This document shows, piece by piece, positions 1 through 8,367 of a stretch of 64,000 bases of DNA. The position numbers and the translations under genes are program-made. This stretch comes from Gemmatimonadaceae bacterium. Its GTDB lineage: Bacteria; Gemmatimonadota; Gemmatimonadetes; Gemmatimonadales; Gemmatimonadaceae. The stretch covers positions 124,001 to 188,000 of the forward strand of contig DASXUN010000030.1 in assembly GCA_036504815.1 (NCBI GenBank), in the 5' to 3' direction. Numbering within the stretch: the stretch's first letter is position 1; each line of letters starts with the position of its first letter. Under the pieces are notes generated by a model. It saw nothing but the letters and a program-made list of their open reading frames with translations. It made no database searches and was not told where the DNA came from.

Positions 1-1
1 C

Positions 2-871
2 AACGGCGCCGTCTGGCCGTTCGTGACCGGCTGGGTGGCGACCGCGCAGTTCCGCTATGGCAATCCGCAGGCGGGGTGGCAGGCGCTGCGGGCAATCGCC
101 GGCACGACCTTCGATGAGGCACGCGGCCGGAACCCCGAGGTGATCAGCGGCCGCGTGTACAAGCCGCTCGACACCGCGGTGCCGCAGCAGTTCTTCGCGA
201 CGTCGATGATCCTGACACCGCTGCTCCGGGGGCTGATGGGTCTCGAGGTGGATGCGCCGGCGAACACGCTGACGGTGGCGCCGTGGGTGCCGCCCGGCCA
301 CGAACAGGTGCGCGTGGAGAAATTGGCGGTCGGCGGGGTGCGACTGGACCTGTCGGTCACCGATATGGCGCAGCAACCGGAGCGGGTGTTGCTCGTTGCT
401 CCGAGCGCGGGCGTCACGCTCTCGCGGCCGCTCAAGGTCCGCTTTGCACCGCCCGGCGGCGGCGTTGCCGAGGGGGTGCTGGCGCCGGGTGCCCGGTCAT
501 TGCGCCTGGCGCTGGCCAGGGCGCGCGAGTGGAGCGTGATGCTGGCCGATGCCCGGCCGGCCGTGATCGGCGAGCGGTCGAAGAATCCACGGATCGTGGC
601 CGCGCAAGCCGACGGCGCGGGGTACCGTGTGACGGTCGAGGCGTTGGCCGGCAGCATCGTCGCACTCTGGGTGCAGCCCCCGGCGTCCCGCTCGTTCGAG
701 GCGGAGGGCGCCGGGGTTCGCGTGCGCAACATCCCCGCCGACTTCGCTGTCGTCGACTCACCGCTCAAGCGATTCGCCGCCCATGCAGCGCCTGCGGAGA
801 TCACCATGCCCGCGAGCGGCGAGGATGCGGACGGATATGTGAGGAGGGAGGTAGTGTTTAGGGCCAGGTAA
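2..871 (+). CDS. Glycosidase with (alpha/alpha)6-barrel fold, C-terminal part (partial at the left edge)
   Basis: The reading frame is open from the first bases of the window, so the N-terminus lies outside. The visible start NGAVWPFVTGW, followed by AQFRYGNPQAGWQAL and later AVPQQFFATSM, is the pattern of the last helices of amylo-alpha-1,6-glucosidase / six-hairpin glycosidases. After that come about 190 residues that look like beta-strands and are typical of the C-terminal sandwich domain. The substrate cannot be told from this fragment. The stop codon TAA is itself the first base of an inverted-repeat hairpin (871-980). Family assignment is by recall of motifs, not by search. Confidence 0.6.
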   Translation, partial: NGAVWPFVTGWVATAQFRYGNPQAGWQALRAIAGTTFDEARGRNPEVISGRVYKPLDTAVPQQFFATSMILTPLLRGLMGLEVDAPANTLTVAPWVPPGHEQVRVEKLAVGGVRLDLSVTDMAQQPERVLLVAPSAGVTLSRPLKVRFAPPGGGVAEGVLAPGARSLRLALARAREWSVMLADARPAVIGERSKNPRIVAAQADGAGYRVTVEALAGSIVALWVQPPASRSFEAEGAGVRVRNIPADFAVVDSPLKRFAAHAAPAEITMPASGEDADGYVRREVVFRAR

Positions 872-980
872 GAGAGACAACAGCGAGAAAACAGAAAGAA
901 AACAGAGAGACAACAGGACGGCGCTCGCGCGCATCTGTTGTCTCTCTGTTTTCTCTCGGTTGTCTTTCTGTTGTTTCTCT
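871..980. repeat. Gene-junction hairpin, word set A (copy 1)
   Basis: Two 46-base arms (871-916 and 935-980) are inverted copies of each other, with 40 of 46 positions pairing and the inner 20 pairs perfect. The loop (917-934) carries a small GC hairpin of its own. Each arm is built from degenerate purine words such as GAGACAACAG and AGAAAACAG. The left arm starts on the last base of the glycosidase stop codon. It may act as a transcription terminator, but the arms are far longer than a normal one and there is no clear U-tract. Confidence 0.85.
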
Positions 981-991
981 GCCCTTAACGA

Positions 992-1095
992 GTCGCGGTA
1001 GGTCAGCGGTTGACGAGCCAGTGACGGCCCCCCGGCGCACTGTACGCGCCCCCCGCTGTGCCTACCGCGACACGCTGGGTCGCTCGAGGCGACCC
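992..1095. other. Possible structured RNA: nested inverted repeats
   Basis: GTCGCGGTAGG at 992-1002 is complementary to 1061-1071, and the pairing continues inward through CAGCGG with CCGCTG after a small bulge. Inside lies a further CCAGTG...CACTG pair. A separate perfect 7-bp hairpin follows at 1077-1095 (GGGTCGC/GCGACCC). No open reading frame of note is present. This could be a terminator region, a small RNA or a leader. The strand is unknown and no family is recognised. The rest of 981-1213 shows nothing I can name. Confidence 0.35.
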
Positions 1096-1216
1096 TGCGT
1101 TACCTGCTATGTTTGTCTCCGGTGCGGCGCCGCGATCGTTCAGCGCGCTCCCGGTCGCAGAGGGAATGTCTAATTCGGGGCATCGTCGCGGAATGGGGTG
1201 CAATTATGGAAGTTTT

Positions 1217-1254
1217 GTGAGGCAATTCCTCACGAAACCCTTACACCCTAGATT
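1217..1254 (+). promoter_or_regulatory. Putative promoter/operator of the DinB-like gene
   Basis: A perfect 6-bp dyad GTGAGG-5-CCTCAC (1217-1233) is followed 15 bases later by TAGATT (1249-1254), a plausible -10 box 35 bases before the ATG. The same TAGATT occurs before four other genes here. No convincing -35 box is seen, which would fit a site where a protein bound to the dyad helps or blocks polymerase. Confidence 0.4.
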
Positions 1255-1289
1255 CACTCCGGAAAGTGGAATTCCAAAGGGGGATTTAG

Positions 1290-1820
1290 ATGAGCATCGC
1301 CGCGACCATGCGCCCAGGCGCTGATGAGTTTGCCCCATTCTACGCGGGATACGTCGCCGCCGTCCCCGATGGCGACATCTCGCGGACGCTTGCGCAGCAG
1401 GGGGAGGACATGCTCTCCCGCCTCAAAGGGCTCAGCGAGGCGCAGGCCGCGCACGCGTACGCCCCGGGGAAGTGGACGGTGAAGGAAGTCGTCTGCCACA
1501 TCTCCGACGCCGAGCGGATCTTCGCGTATCGCCTGCTGCGCATCGCCCGCGGCGATGCCACGCCGCTCGCGCCCTTCGACGAAGACGCCTATGCCGCGCA
1601 CTGCGAGGCCAACGACCGCACGCTCGACACGCTCCTTGGCGAGTTCGCCGCCGTGCGCGGCGCTTCGCTGGCCCTGCTGCGGTGGCTCCCCGAAGCCGCC
1701 TGGACACGGCGCGGGACCGCGAGCGGCAAGGAGATCAGCGTCCGCGCCCTGGCGTGGATCATGACCGGACACGCCCTGCACCACGTGTCGGTGCTCAAAG
1801 ACAGATACGGGGTGGCCTGA
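1290..1820 (+). CDS. DinB-fold (DinB_2) family protein
   Basis: A 176-residue cytoplasmic protein with the pattern of the DinB/YfiT-like four-helix superfamily. PGKWTVKEVVCHISDAE places a conserved His at residue 70, and TGHALHHV near the C-terminus gives His161 and His165 in an HxxxH spacing; together these make the usual three-His metal site. Family members include thiol-dependent transferases and stress-induced proteins of unknown reaction, so no substrate is assigned. The start is supported by a strong purine-rich site (AAAGGGGG) just upstream. It is convergent with lpdA; the whole space between the two stop codons is an inverted repeat. Confidence 0.8.
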   Translation: MSIAATMRPGADEFAPFYAGYVAAVPDGDISRTLAQQGEDMLSRLKGLSEAQAAHAYAPGKWTVKEVVCHISDAERIFAYRLLRIARGDATPLAPFDEDAYAAHCEANDRTLDTLLGEFAAVRGASLALLRWLPEAAWTRRGTASGKEISVRALAWIMTGHALHHVSVLKDRYGVA

Positions 1821-1937
1821 GAGAGACAACAGAGAGACAACAGAAGAACAACAGAGAAAAAACAGAGGTGCCCACGTTGAATCGGGCACCTCTGTTGTCT
1901 TTCGGTTGTCTCTCTGTTGTTTGTCTGTTGTTTCTCT
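1820..1937. repeat. Gene-junction hairpin, word set A (copy 2), stop codon to stop codon
   Basis: Two 54-base arms (1820-1873 and 1884-1937) pair at 44 of 54 positions, with a 10-base loop. The words are those of copy 1 (GAGACAACAG, GAAACAACAG). The left arm begins on the last base of the DinB-like gene's TGA, and the right arm ends inside the lpdA stop codon, so the repeat fills the complete convergent spacer. The likely role is bidirectional transcript termination or 3'-end protection, by inference only. Confidence 0.85.
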
Positions 1938-3363
1938 AGATGTGAATCGCTCGCCCCAGCGCCGCCAACGCCGCTTCCTTCACCGTCTCGCCGAGCGTCG
2001 GGTGTGAGTGGACGGTCACGCCAATGTCCTCCGCCGTCCCCCGATACTCCATCGCCAGCACCACCTCGCTCAACAGGTCGCTGACGTTGGCGCCGATCAT
2101 GTGGCAGCCGAGGATCTCGTCGGTGTTCGCATCGACGATGAACTTCACGAAGCCGTTCGTCTCGGCCATCGATCGCGCGCGGCCGTTGGCAGAGAAGGGG
2201 AACTTGCCTACCCCGAACGGCCGGCCGCTTGCCTTCACTTCGGCCTCGGTCAGGCCGCAGGTCGCCACTTCGGGCCAGGTGTAGACCACGCCGGGCATGT
2301 TGTGGTAGTGCATGTGCACCTTGCGCCCGGCGATCACCTCCGCGGCGATGACGCCTTCCTCCTCCGCCTTGTGCGCGAGCAGCTTGCCGCCCACCGCGTC
2401 GCCGATAGCGAAGACGTTCGGGAGAGTGGTGCGCATCTGGTCATCCACCGCGATTTCGCCGCGCGCGCCGAGCGCGAGGCCGAGGGCCGCCGCGTCCACG
2501 CCGTAGAGCGCCGGCTTGCGTCCGATGGAGACGAGCACGCAGTCGGCGGTCAATGTCGCCGGTGTCCCGTTCTCCTCGACCTCGATGATCACCTGGTCGC
2601 CCTCGCGCCGCCCGCCGGTCACCTTGGTGCCGGTGTGGATCTCCATCCCCTGCTTCTTGAAGATCCGCGTCGCTTCCTTGGTGATGTCGTCGTCGTTGCC
2701 GGGCAGGATGGTCGGCATGAACTCGATCACCGTCACCTTGGCGCCGAGCCGGCGCCAGACGGAGCCAAGTTCGAGGCCGATGACGCCGCCGCCGATGACG
2801 ATGAGGTGCCGGGGCACCTCGTGCAGCTTGAGCGCGCCGACGTTCGAGACGATGCGCTCCTCGTCGAACTTCAGGAACGGCAGTTCGACGGGGACGGAGC
2901 CGGTGGCGAGGATGACATGCCTGGGCGTGTAGGTGGTCACGGTGCCGTCGTCGCCCTTCACCTCCACGACGTTGCCGGCCTTGAGCGTGCCGAAGCCCCT
3001 GGCCCAGGTGACCTTGTTCTTCTTGAAGAGGAACTCCACGCCCTTCGTGTTCTGGCTCACCACGTCGTCCTTGCGCTTCATCATCCGTTCGAGGTCGAAC
3101 GTGACGCCCTCGTAGTGGATGCCGTGTTCCGCGGCGTGGAGGCGGGCGAACTCGAGATGCTCGGACGAGCTGAGGAGCGCCTTGGACGGGATGCACCCGA
3201 CGTTTACGCAGGTGCCTCCGAGGGTGCGGTCCATCTCGACGCAGACGGTCGAGAAGCCAAGCTGGGCGGCGCGGATCGAGGCGACGTAGCCGCCGGGGCC
3301 GCCGCCGATGACGAGTACGTCAGGGGAAAATTGGTCGGTCACTGGTGTCGGAATTGAAGTCAC
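1936..3363 (-). CDS. lpdA: Dihydrolipoyl dehydrogenase (E3)
   Basis: FAD-dependent E3 component that reoxidises dihydrolipoamide of 2-oxo-acid dehydrogenase complexes with NAD+. It shows the N-terminal FAD Rossmann motif VIGGGPGG (about residues 18-25), the redox pair in GGTCVNVGCIPSK (Cys52, Cys57), a second NAD-binding motif VIGGGVIGLE, and the C-terminal HSHPTLGE with the catalytic His-Glu. Length (475) is normal. The first start is a GTG with only three bases after a TAGATT box; a GTG seven codons later (3342) gives the more usual N-terminus VTDQFSPDVLVIGGG and may be the true start. The partner E2 gene sucB lies 0.9 kb away on the same strand; no E1 gene is in the window. Confidence 0.95.
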   Translation of the reverse strand: MTSIPTPVTDQFSPDVLVIGGGPGGYVASIRAAQLGFSTVCVEMDRTLGGTCVNVGCIPSKALLSSSEHLEFARLHAAEHGIHYEGVTFDLERMMKRKDDVVSQNTKGVEFLFKKNKVTWARGFGTLKAGNVVEVKGDDGTVTTYTPRHVILATGSVPVELPFLKFDEERIVSNVGALKLHEVPRHLIVIGGGVIGLELGSVWRRLGAKVTVIEFMPTILPGNDDDITKEATRIFKKQGMEIHTGTKVTGGRREGDQVIIEVEENGTPATLTADCVLVSIGRKPALYGVDAAALGLALGARGEIAVDDQMRTTLPNVFAIGDAVGGKLLAHKAEEEGVIAAEVIAGRKVHMHYHNMPGVVYTWPEVATCGLTEAEVKASGRPFGVGKFPFSANGRARSMAETNGFVKFIVDANTDEILGCHMIGANVSDLLSEVVLAMEYRGTAEDIGVTVHSHPTLGETVKEAALAALGRAIHI

Positions 3364-3366
3364 TCA

Positions 3367-3372
3367 AATCTA
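3367..3372 (-). promoter_or_regulatory. Putative -10 box of lpdA
   Basis: TAGATT on the minus strand ends four bases before the first possible lpdA start codon. TCGGCA lies 17 bases upstream of it. If used, transcription would begin in or just before codon 1-8, giving a leaderless or nearly leaderless message; this fits the absence of a ribosome site. Confidence 0.35.
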
Positions 3373-3496
3373 CGCTATCCGCGCGGCGATGCCGATGACA
3401 CCCGGAGGGCCGTGCCGCACGCGCCGGCGTCCGGGGGGCTGGCGATCGTGGCGCACGTCGCCCAGAGTGAGGGCGACCATTTCGCGAGCCCTATCC

Positions 3497-4198
3497 ATGC
3501 CTGCTCCGCTGCCCGCCAACGAAGCCGCCCGCCTGGCGGCGCTTCGCCGCTACGAGATCCTGGACACCGCGCCGGAGCAGGCCTTCAACGACCTCTCGCT
3601 GCTCGCGACGTTCATCACGGGCAGCCCCATCGCCACCTTCACGCTGATCGATGAAGAACGGCAGTGGTTTAAGTCGCAGGTGGGGCTGGTCGACTCCGAA
3701 ACGGAGCGCGATGTGGCGTTCTGCGCGTACACGATTCTCGGCGACGACGTGATGGTGGTTCCCGACGCCACGCGCGACGCCCGGTTCGCGGACAACCGTC
3801 TCGTGCTCGGCGACCCCGGCATCCGCTTCTACGCCGGGGCGCCCGTGCGCAGCCGCGAGGGACTGAACATCGGCTCGGTTTGCGTCATCGACCGGCAGCC
3901 GCGCCTGGCGCTGCTCGAGCACCAGCGCCTCGCACTCGAGGCGATTGCGCGCCAGGCGTCAGCGCTGCTGGAACTGCGCCGCACGGCGGCGGAACTGGCC
4001 GGCGTGCTGCGCGACGTGCGACTGCTGAGCGCCCTGCTCCCGATCTGCTCCCACTGCCGCCGATACCGCGAAGGCGCCGACCACTGGATGACCGCGGACG
4101 AGAAGCTGGCCTCCGCGGGGACGCAGCTCACCCACGGACTCTGCCCCGACTGCCTTCGCGAGCATTATCCGGATATTGCGGACACGATCGAACCCTGA
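3497..4198 (+). CDS. GAF-domain protein with C-terminal cysteine cluster
   Basis: A 233-residue soluble sensor-type protein. Residues about 20-155 form a GAF domain with the common opening RLAALRRYEILDTAPEQAF, a sequence seen in GAF modules of bacterial signalling proteins. The last 50 residues carry PICSHCRRYR...THGLCPDC, a CxxC...CPxC pattern often found at the C-terminus of GAF and receiver proteins and possibly zinc-binding. No output enzyme domain is present. I chose the ATG at 3497 because the GAF motif starts directly after it; a longer frame from 3308 would run into the lpdA coding region. It sits between lpdA and sucB in opposite orientation. Ligand unknown. Confidence 0.75.
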   Translation: MPAPLPANEAARLAALRRYEILDTAPEQAFNDLSLLATFITGSPIATFTLIDEERQWFKSQVGLVDSETERDVAFCAYTILGDDVMVVPDATRDARFADNRLVLGDPGIRFYAGAPVRSREGLNIGSVCVIDRQPRLALLEHQRLALEAIARQASALLELRRTAAELAGVLRDVRLLSALLPICSHCRRYREGADHWMTADEKLASAGTQLTHGLCPDCLREHYPDIADTIEP

Positions 4199-4223
4199 CG
4201 GTAGCCGGGGGGGGACCTGTGCA

Positions 4224-4248
4224 AAGGGCCGCGCAGTGCGCGGCCCTT
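4224..4248. terminator. Bidirectional intrinsic terminator
   Basis: A perfect 10-bp stem AAGGGCCGCG/CGCGGCCCTT with a 5-base loop between the convergent GAF gene and sucB. A/T runs at the stem foot serve both directions. This pair uses an ordinary terminator, unlike several other convergent pairs in the window. Confidence 0.75.
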
Positions 4249-4267
4249 CGCGTGATGTTCCGGAAGG

Positions 4268-5575
4268 CTAATCGATCAGCATCGTGGCCGGATCTTCCAG
4301 CAGTTCCTTCATCCGGACAAGGAAGAGCACCGCCTGCTGGCCGTCGATGATGCGATGGTCGTAGGAGAGCGCCACGTACATCATCGGACGGATCACGACC
4401 TGCCCGTTCACCGCCACCGGGCGGTCCTGCGTCTTGTGCAGGCCGAGGATCGCCACCTGCGGGAAGTTGATGATCGGCGTCGAGATGAGCGACCCGAAAA
4501 CACCGCCGTTGGTGATCGTGAACGATCCGCCGGTCAGGTCTTCCATGGTCAGCTTGCCGTCGCGGGCCTTCTTGGCGAGCGCCGCGATATCGCGCTGGAT
4601 GTCGAGCAGGGACTTGCGGTCGGCATCCTTGACGTTGGGCACGACGAGCCCCGCCTCGCTGGCCACCGCGATGCCGAGGTTCACGTAGTGCTTGAACAGG
4701 ATTTCGTCGCCATCCACCTGCGCATTCACCGTCGGGAACGCCTTCAGCGCCAGGCAGGTGGCCTTCGCGAAGAAGGGCATGAAACTCAGCTTGACGCCGT
4801 GCTCCTTCTCCACCTTCTCCTTCATCCGCTCGCGGAGCGCCGAGATGGCGCTCATGTCGATCTCGTTGAAGGTGGTCAGGTGCGCGGTCGCGTGCTGCGC
4901 CTGCAGCAGGTTCTCGGCGATGCGCTTGCGCCGCGTCGTCATCTTCTCGCGGGTTTCGCGCGCGGTGCCCACACCGGCCGATGGCGGACGTCCGATCGGC
5001 GATGCGGCGGGAGCCGGGGTCAACGCAGTGGGAGCGGGTGTCGACGCAGCGTGACCTGGAGTCGGCGCGGCGGTCGACGCCGCAGCGACTGGCGCTGGGA
5101 CCGCGGGCATCGGACGCGCCGGCGTCGGCGAGCTCATTGCGGCAATCACGTCGGGCTTGCTGACCACACCGCCGCGACCCGTGCCGGGAACCGCGCCGAG
5201 ATCCACGCCGGTTTCGGCGGCAAGCCGTGCGGCGCTTGGCGCGGCGCGCACGGCCAGCGCCGGTGTGCTCGGCGCGGCCATTGGTGCCGGCGCGGCTGCG
5301 GGTGACGTTGGTTGGGCTACGGCGGGCGCTGCGCCTGCTGTTCCGCCCTCCTGAATCTCACCCAGCACGTCGTCGACTTTCACCACGTCGCCTTCGAGCT
5401 TCACGCGACGACCCACGACACCCGCCTGCGCGGCCGGCACTTCGACGGTGATCTTGTCCGTTTCGAGCTCGACGAGCGTATCCCCGAGGTTCACGGCCTC
5501 GCCTTCGCGCTTGAGCCAGCGCGAGATCGTGGCTTCGGTGATGGATTCGCCGAGGGGAGGAACGCGGATTTGCAT
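4268..5575 (-). CDS. sucB: Dihydrolipoyllysine-residue succinyltransferase (2-oxoglutarate dehydrogenase E2)
   Basis: Core enzyme of the 2-oxoglutarate dehydrogenase complex, moving succinyl groups to CoA. An N-terminal lipoyl domain (residues 1-77) carries the lipoylated Lys41 in [12 protein letters not shown] long Ala/Pro linker follows, then an E3/E1-binding domain ([20 protein letters not shown]), a second Ala/Pro linker and the catalytic domain ending in [12 protein letters not shown] with the active His and Asp. The motif GESITEATI is typical of SucB rather than of pyruvate E2. I place the start at the ATG at 5575, where the lipoyl domain begins. There is no Shine-Dalgarno sequence; the 5' leader consists of the heptamer repeat (word set B). 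Confidence 0.92.
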   Translation of the reverse strand: MQIRVPPLGESITEATISRWLKREGEAVNLGDTLVELETDKITVEVPAAQAGVVGRRVKLEGDVVKVDDVLGEIQEGGTAGAAPAVAQPTSPAAAPAPMAAPSTPALAVRAAPSAARLAAETGVDLGAVPGTGRGGVVSKPDVIAAMSSPTPARPMPAVPAPVAAASTAAPTPGHAASTPAPTALTPAPAASPIGRPPSAGVGTARETREKMTTRRKRIAENLLQAQHATAHLTTFNEIDMSAISALRERMKEKVEKEHGVKLSFMPFFAKATCLALKAFPTVNAQVDGDEILFKHYVNLGIAVASEAGLVVPNVKDADRKSLLDIQRDIAALAKKARDGKLTMEDLTGGSFTITNGGVFGSLISTPIINFPQVAILGLHKTQDRPVAVNGQVVIRPMMYVALSYDHRIIDGQQAVLFLVRMKELLEDPATMLID

Positions 5576-5576
5576 G

Positions 5577-5772
5577 GGAGGGACAGACGGGAGACGGGAG
5601 ACGGAAGACGGGAGACCGGGCGGTAATGGGACCGGCATTCGGCTGAGCGCCGACACCATCGACGCAAGCTAATATATTCGACCGGTCGAGTGATGCGCTC
5701 CACGCGACGGACCGCGGCCAGCCGAAGGTGGCCCTCGCGTCTTCCGTCTCCCGTCTCCCGTCTCCCGTCTGC
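5577..5772. repeat. Inverted heptamer arrays (word set B) around a divergent promoter region
   Basis: From 5584 the plus strand reads tandem 7-base words GACGGGA / GACGGAA, about five units to 5618. At 5738-5772 the complement recurs (TCCCGTC / TTCCGTC), again about five units. The arms abut the start codons of sucB (5575) and of the oxidoreductase (5778) and enclose about 120 bases with an AT-rich box and a palindrome. Both genes therefore have repeat-derived leaders with no ribosome site. Confidence 0.8.
5670..5689. promoter_or_regulatory. Divergent promoter region with 12-bp palindrome
   Basis: TAATATATT (5670-5678), the most AT-rich spot in the spacer and a possible -10 for either strand, runs into the perfect palindrome TCGACCGGTCGA (5678-5689). 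A regulator binding there could control sucB and the oxidoreductase together. No regulator is identified. Confidence 0.4.
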
Positions 5773-5777
5773 CCCTA

Positions 5778-6818
5778 TTGCGCGCCCTCACCATCTCCGC
5801 CACCGGCTCGCTTGACCACGTCGAGTTCCGAACCGACATCGCCCCGCCGGCACTAACCGGGCCGGGGTTGGTCCGACTGCGGATGCAGGCCGCGCCGCTG
5901 AACCACCTCGATCTATGGACCATACGCGGCCTGCCAAGCATGAAGATCGTCGGGCCGTGGGTGATCGGCGCCGACGGCTGGGGCGTGGTGGCCGAGGCAT
6001 CGGACGACGTGACGTCGGTCCGGCCCGGCGACCGCGTGGTGGTGAATCCGGGACTTTCGTGCCGCAAGTGCGAATACTGCGACGCGGGCGATCAGCCGCT
6101 TTGCGTGAAGTTCCGGGTGCTTGGCGAGCATGTTCCCGGCACCTTCGCCGACGAGCTCGTCGTGCCGGCGGCCAACGTGCGGGCGATTCCCCCGAGCGTC
6201 TCCGACCGCGATGCCTCCGCGTTCGGACTTGCCGCGATGACGGCCTGGCGCATGCTCGTCACGCGGGCGCAGGTGAAGGCCGGGGACGACGTGCTCATCT
6301 GGGGCATCGGCGGCGGCGTGGCGCAGGCGGCGCTGCTGATCGCCAAGGCGCGGGGAGCGCGCGTCTGGGTGACATCCGGATCGGACGCGAAACTCGAGCG
6401 GGCGCGCGCGATGGGGGCCGATGAAATCATCAATCACACGGGACTCGACGTTGGCCGTGAGATCCGCGCCCGCACCGGCAAGCGCGGCATGAACGTGGTC
6501 GTGGACAGCGTTGGGAGCGCCACCTGGGAGCAGTCGCTGGGTGCGCTGGGTCGCGCCGGCCGCCTCGTCACGTGCGGCGGCACCTCAGGACACCAGCTGC
6601 AGACCGACGTCCGGCGCCTCTTCTGGAATCAGTGGACCATCATGGGCTCGACGATGGGGAGCGACGCGGACTTCGATGCCGTCGTCGGCGAACTCGTGGC
6701 CGGGCGGCTCTCCCTCCCCGTGGACTCGACGTTCCCGCTGGAGCGGGGTCGCAAGGCGCTGGAGCACCTGCAGGCCGGCGCGCAGTTCGGGAAGGTCGTG
6801 CTGCAGATCGGCGCATGA
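5778..6818 (+). CDS. Medium-chain dehydrogenase/reductase (structural zinc only)
   Basis: A 346-residue NAD(P)-dependent oxidoreductase of the MDR superfamily. The structural zinc lobe is intact (CRKCEYCDAGDQPLC, residues about 95-110), and the nucleotide-binding fold shows DVLIWGIGGGVAQAALLIAK. The usual catalytic zinc ligands are absent: the Cys of GxCxxD is replaced by NHLD and the GHE motif by GADGWG. It thus resembles quinone oxidoreductase-like MDR members rather than a true zinc alcohol dehydrogenase. The start is a TTG, directly after the heptamer repeat, because no in-frame ATG fits. The stop overlaps the next gene by ATGA. Confidence 0.85.
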   Translation: MRALTISATGSLDHVEFRTDIAPPALTGPGLVRLRMQAAPLNHLDLWTIRGLPSMKIVGPWVIGADGWGVVAEASDDVTSVRPGDRVVVNPGLSCRKCEYCDAGDQPLCVKFRVLGEHVPGTFADELVVPAANVRAIPPSVSDRDASAFGLAAMTAWRMLVTRAQVKAGDDVLIWGIGGGVAQAALLIAKARGARVWVTSGSDAKLERARAMGADEIINHTGLDVGREIRARTGKRGMNVVVDSVGSATWEQSLGALGRAGRLVTCGGTSGHQLQTDVRRLFWNQWTIMGSTMGSDADFDAVVGELVAGRLSLPVDSTFPLERGRKALEHLQAGAQFGKVVLQIGA

Positions 6819-7051
6819 TGGCGCCAGGGCGCGAGCGCGCGCAGTACACCAACGAGGAGCAGCGCAGACTGCGCGACGCATTCACGGCGGGCGAGGCCGT
6901 GCACTGTCCCCGATGCGGTACGGCGATGACGTCGCGCGCGATCGGCGGAGGAAGCTTCGGGCTGGGCTATGCCCGCCGTCGCGAGTGGCTGATGTGCCCC
7001 ACCTGCCGACGGTCGGTGATGTTCGACGTGAAGCGAGGCACGAGAAACTGA
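6815..7051 (+). CDS. Small zinc-ribbon protein
   Basis: A 78-residue protein whose ATG overlaps the stop of the oxidoreductase (ATGA), so the two are likely translated together. Two CxxC pairs, CPRCG and CPTCR, about 35 residues apart form a zinc ribbon; the first 28 residues are charged and helical. A second ATG follows immediately at 6818. The function is unknown. It may bind nucleic acid or assist its neighbour. Confidence 0.75.
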   Translation: MMAPGRERAQYTNEEQRRLRDAFTAGEAVHCPRCGTAMTSRAIGGGSFGLGYARRREWLMCPTCRRSVMFDVKRGTRN

Positions 7052-7173
7052 GTTAGAAGCCTGGCCTCGATCCGGGCTCGTCTGGCCTCCATCCGACCTC
7101 GTCCTTGCACGCCGGCACACGAAACGTCGCGCCGTCCTGAGCCGTCTTTAGAACGACTCCCCAACGCCGACGC

Positions 7174-8334
7174 ATGCGCCGAATCCTCCTCAGCACCGCC
7201 CTCCTCTTCGCGATTCCGCTCTTCGCGCAGGATCCGCCAGGCCTCCCGAAGCCCCGTCCCGATCTGCGGGACACCACGCGACGCATCCCGGAGGCGCCTC
7301 GCCGGGTCCCATCGCGACGGCCGGTCGCCGACACCGGAGTATCCGCGGTCGTGCGGTTGACGAGCACGCCCTTTGTCCGCAATCAGACGCTGCTCGGGGT
7401 TGTGTTGTACGGCCCGGCGTTTGCCGCGACCGTGACGGACCGACCAGTCCCCGCCGCGGCCGCATACCTGGTGATGGCGGGGGGCAGCTTCTTTGCCGCC
7501 GCTGAACTGTCGCGCGACCTGAGCATCACGCCCGCGATGGAGTACCTCGCCACGCGCGCCCCGATCCTGGGCGCCGCCGCGGGCGGTGCCGCGCAGTACG
7601 CCATGACGGGCAAGAAGGACTACGCCGCGGGGATGTTCTTCGGATCGCTCCTCGGCACGACTGGCGCGCTCACCCTGGGGCGGCGACTGTCCACCGGCGC
7701 GGCGCAGGCTGCGGTCTTTGGGGCCGAGATGACGTCTGCGCTGGCCATCGGGACGATGTACGCGTTCGACAAGGACTACACCAACGAACGGGCGCGGGCG
7801 GCGGTCGGCGCCGGCGCGGTCGTCGCCGGGATGCAACTGGGTGCGATGTACGGCACGTACGCGCGGTACAACGTGACGGCGGGCGACATCCGCGCGCTGT
7901 GGACCACGTCGCTGATCGGCGCGACCGCCGGCGGCGCGTTCGTGGCGAACGGCCATCCAGGACACAAGACGAGCACGCTCGCCCTGCTTGGCGGCGCAAC
8001 CGCCGGACTGGTGGCGGGCGACCGCCTGCTCGTGCGGCGCATCGACCATACGAGCAGCCAGGGGACCCTGGTGGGCGCGGCCGCTGTGGCCGGCGCACTG
8101 ATGGGCGGCGGCGTGGCGGTGCTGGTCGGATCGAGCGACCGGTTCAATGCCACGACCGCGGCGCTCGGGGCGGCCGGGGCCGCGGGCGGGGTGTGGATGG
8201 TCGAGCGATGGATGGGGTCGCGCCCCGATGCCGGACGCCGGGTGAGCCAGCGGCTCACGGTGACGCCGGGGGCGCTGGCGCTGGCCGGGGCCGGCGTGCC
8301 GGGAACCCATTCGCTCGTCCGCTTCACGTTCTAG
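7174..8334 (+). CDS. Secreted or envelope protein, Gly/Ala-rich, unknown function
   Basis: A 386-residue protein with a clear signal peptide (MRRILLSTALLFAIPLFAQ, cleavage after AQ). After a Pro/Arg-rich segment comes a series of short hydrophobic Gly/Ala stretches (for example TAALGAAGAAGGVWMVERWMG) in roughly regular spacing, like a membrane-inserted or glycine-zipper protein. No catalytic motif is seen. The next gene begins 34 bases on with a TAGATT box between them. Not recognised; likely lineage-specific. Confidence 0.7.
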   Translation: MRRILLSTALLFAIPLFAQDPPGLPKPRPDLRDTTRRIPEAPRRVPSRRPVADTGVSAVVRLTSTPFVRNQTLLGVVLYGPAFAATVTDRPVPAAAAYLVMAGGSFFAAAELSRDLSITPAMEYLATRAPILGAAAGGAAQYAMTGKKDYAAGMFFGSLLGTTGALTLGRRLSTGAAQAAVFGAEMTSALAIGTMYAFDKDYTNERARAAVGAGAVVAGMQLGAMYGTYARYNVTAGDIRALWTTSLIGATAGGAFVANGHPGHKTSTLALLGGATAGLVAGDRLLVRRIDHTSSQGTLVGAAAVAGALMGGGVAVLVGSSDRFNATTAALGAAGAAGGVWMVERWMGSRPDAGRRVSQRLTVTPGALALAGAGVPGTHSLVRFTF

Positions 8335-8340
8335 TAGATT
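8335..8340 (+). promoter_or_regulatory. Putative -10 box
   Basis: TAGATT 28 bases before the GTG start of the next gene, just after the preceding stop codon. No good -35 partner is visible. Confidence 0.3.
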
Positions 8341-8367
8341 ACAGAGACCCTCTACGAGTCTCTCGTC

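Noticed and set aside
2008-3357. Long open frame opposite lpdA (and similar ones at 6967-9084 minus, 10079-12343 minus, 29283-31979 plus, 43626-45221 plus, 45031-47103 plus)
   Set aside because: They lie antisense to genes with clear motifs, have His/Arg/Asp-biased low-complexity products and no start signals. This is the usual effect of high GC at third codon positions.
3308-3496. N-terminal extension of the GAF protein
   Set aside because: It would overlap lpdA coding sequence and translates to an Arg/Pro-rich tract; the GAF motif starts after the ATG at 3497.
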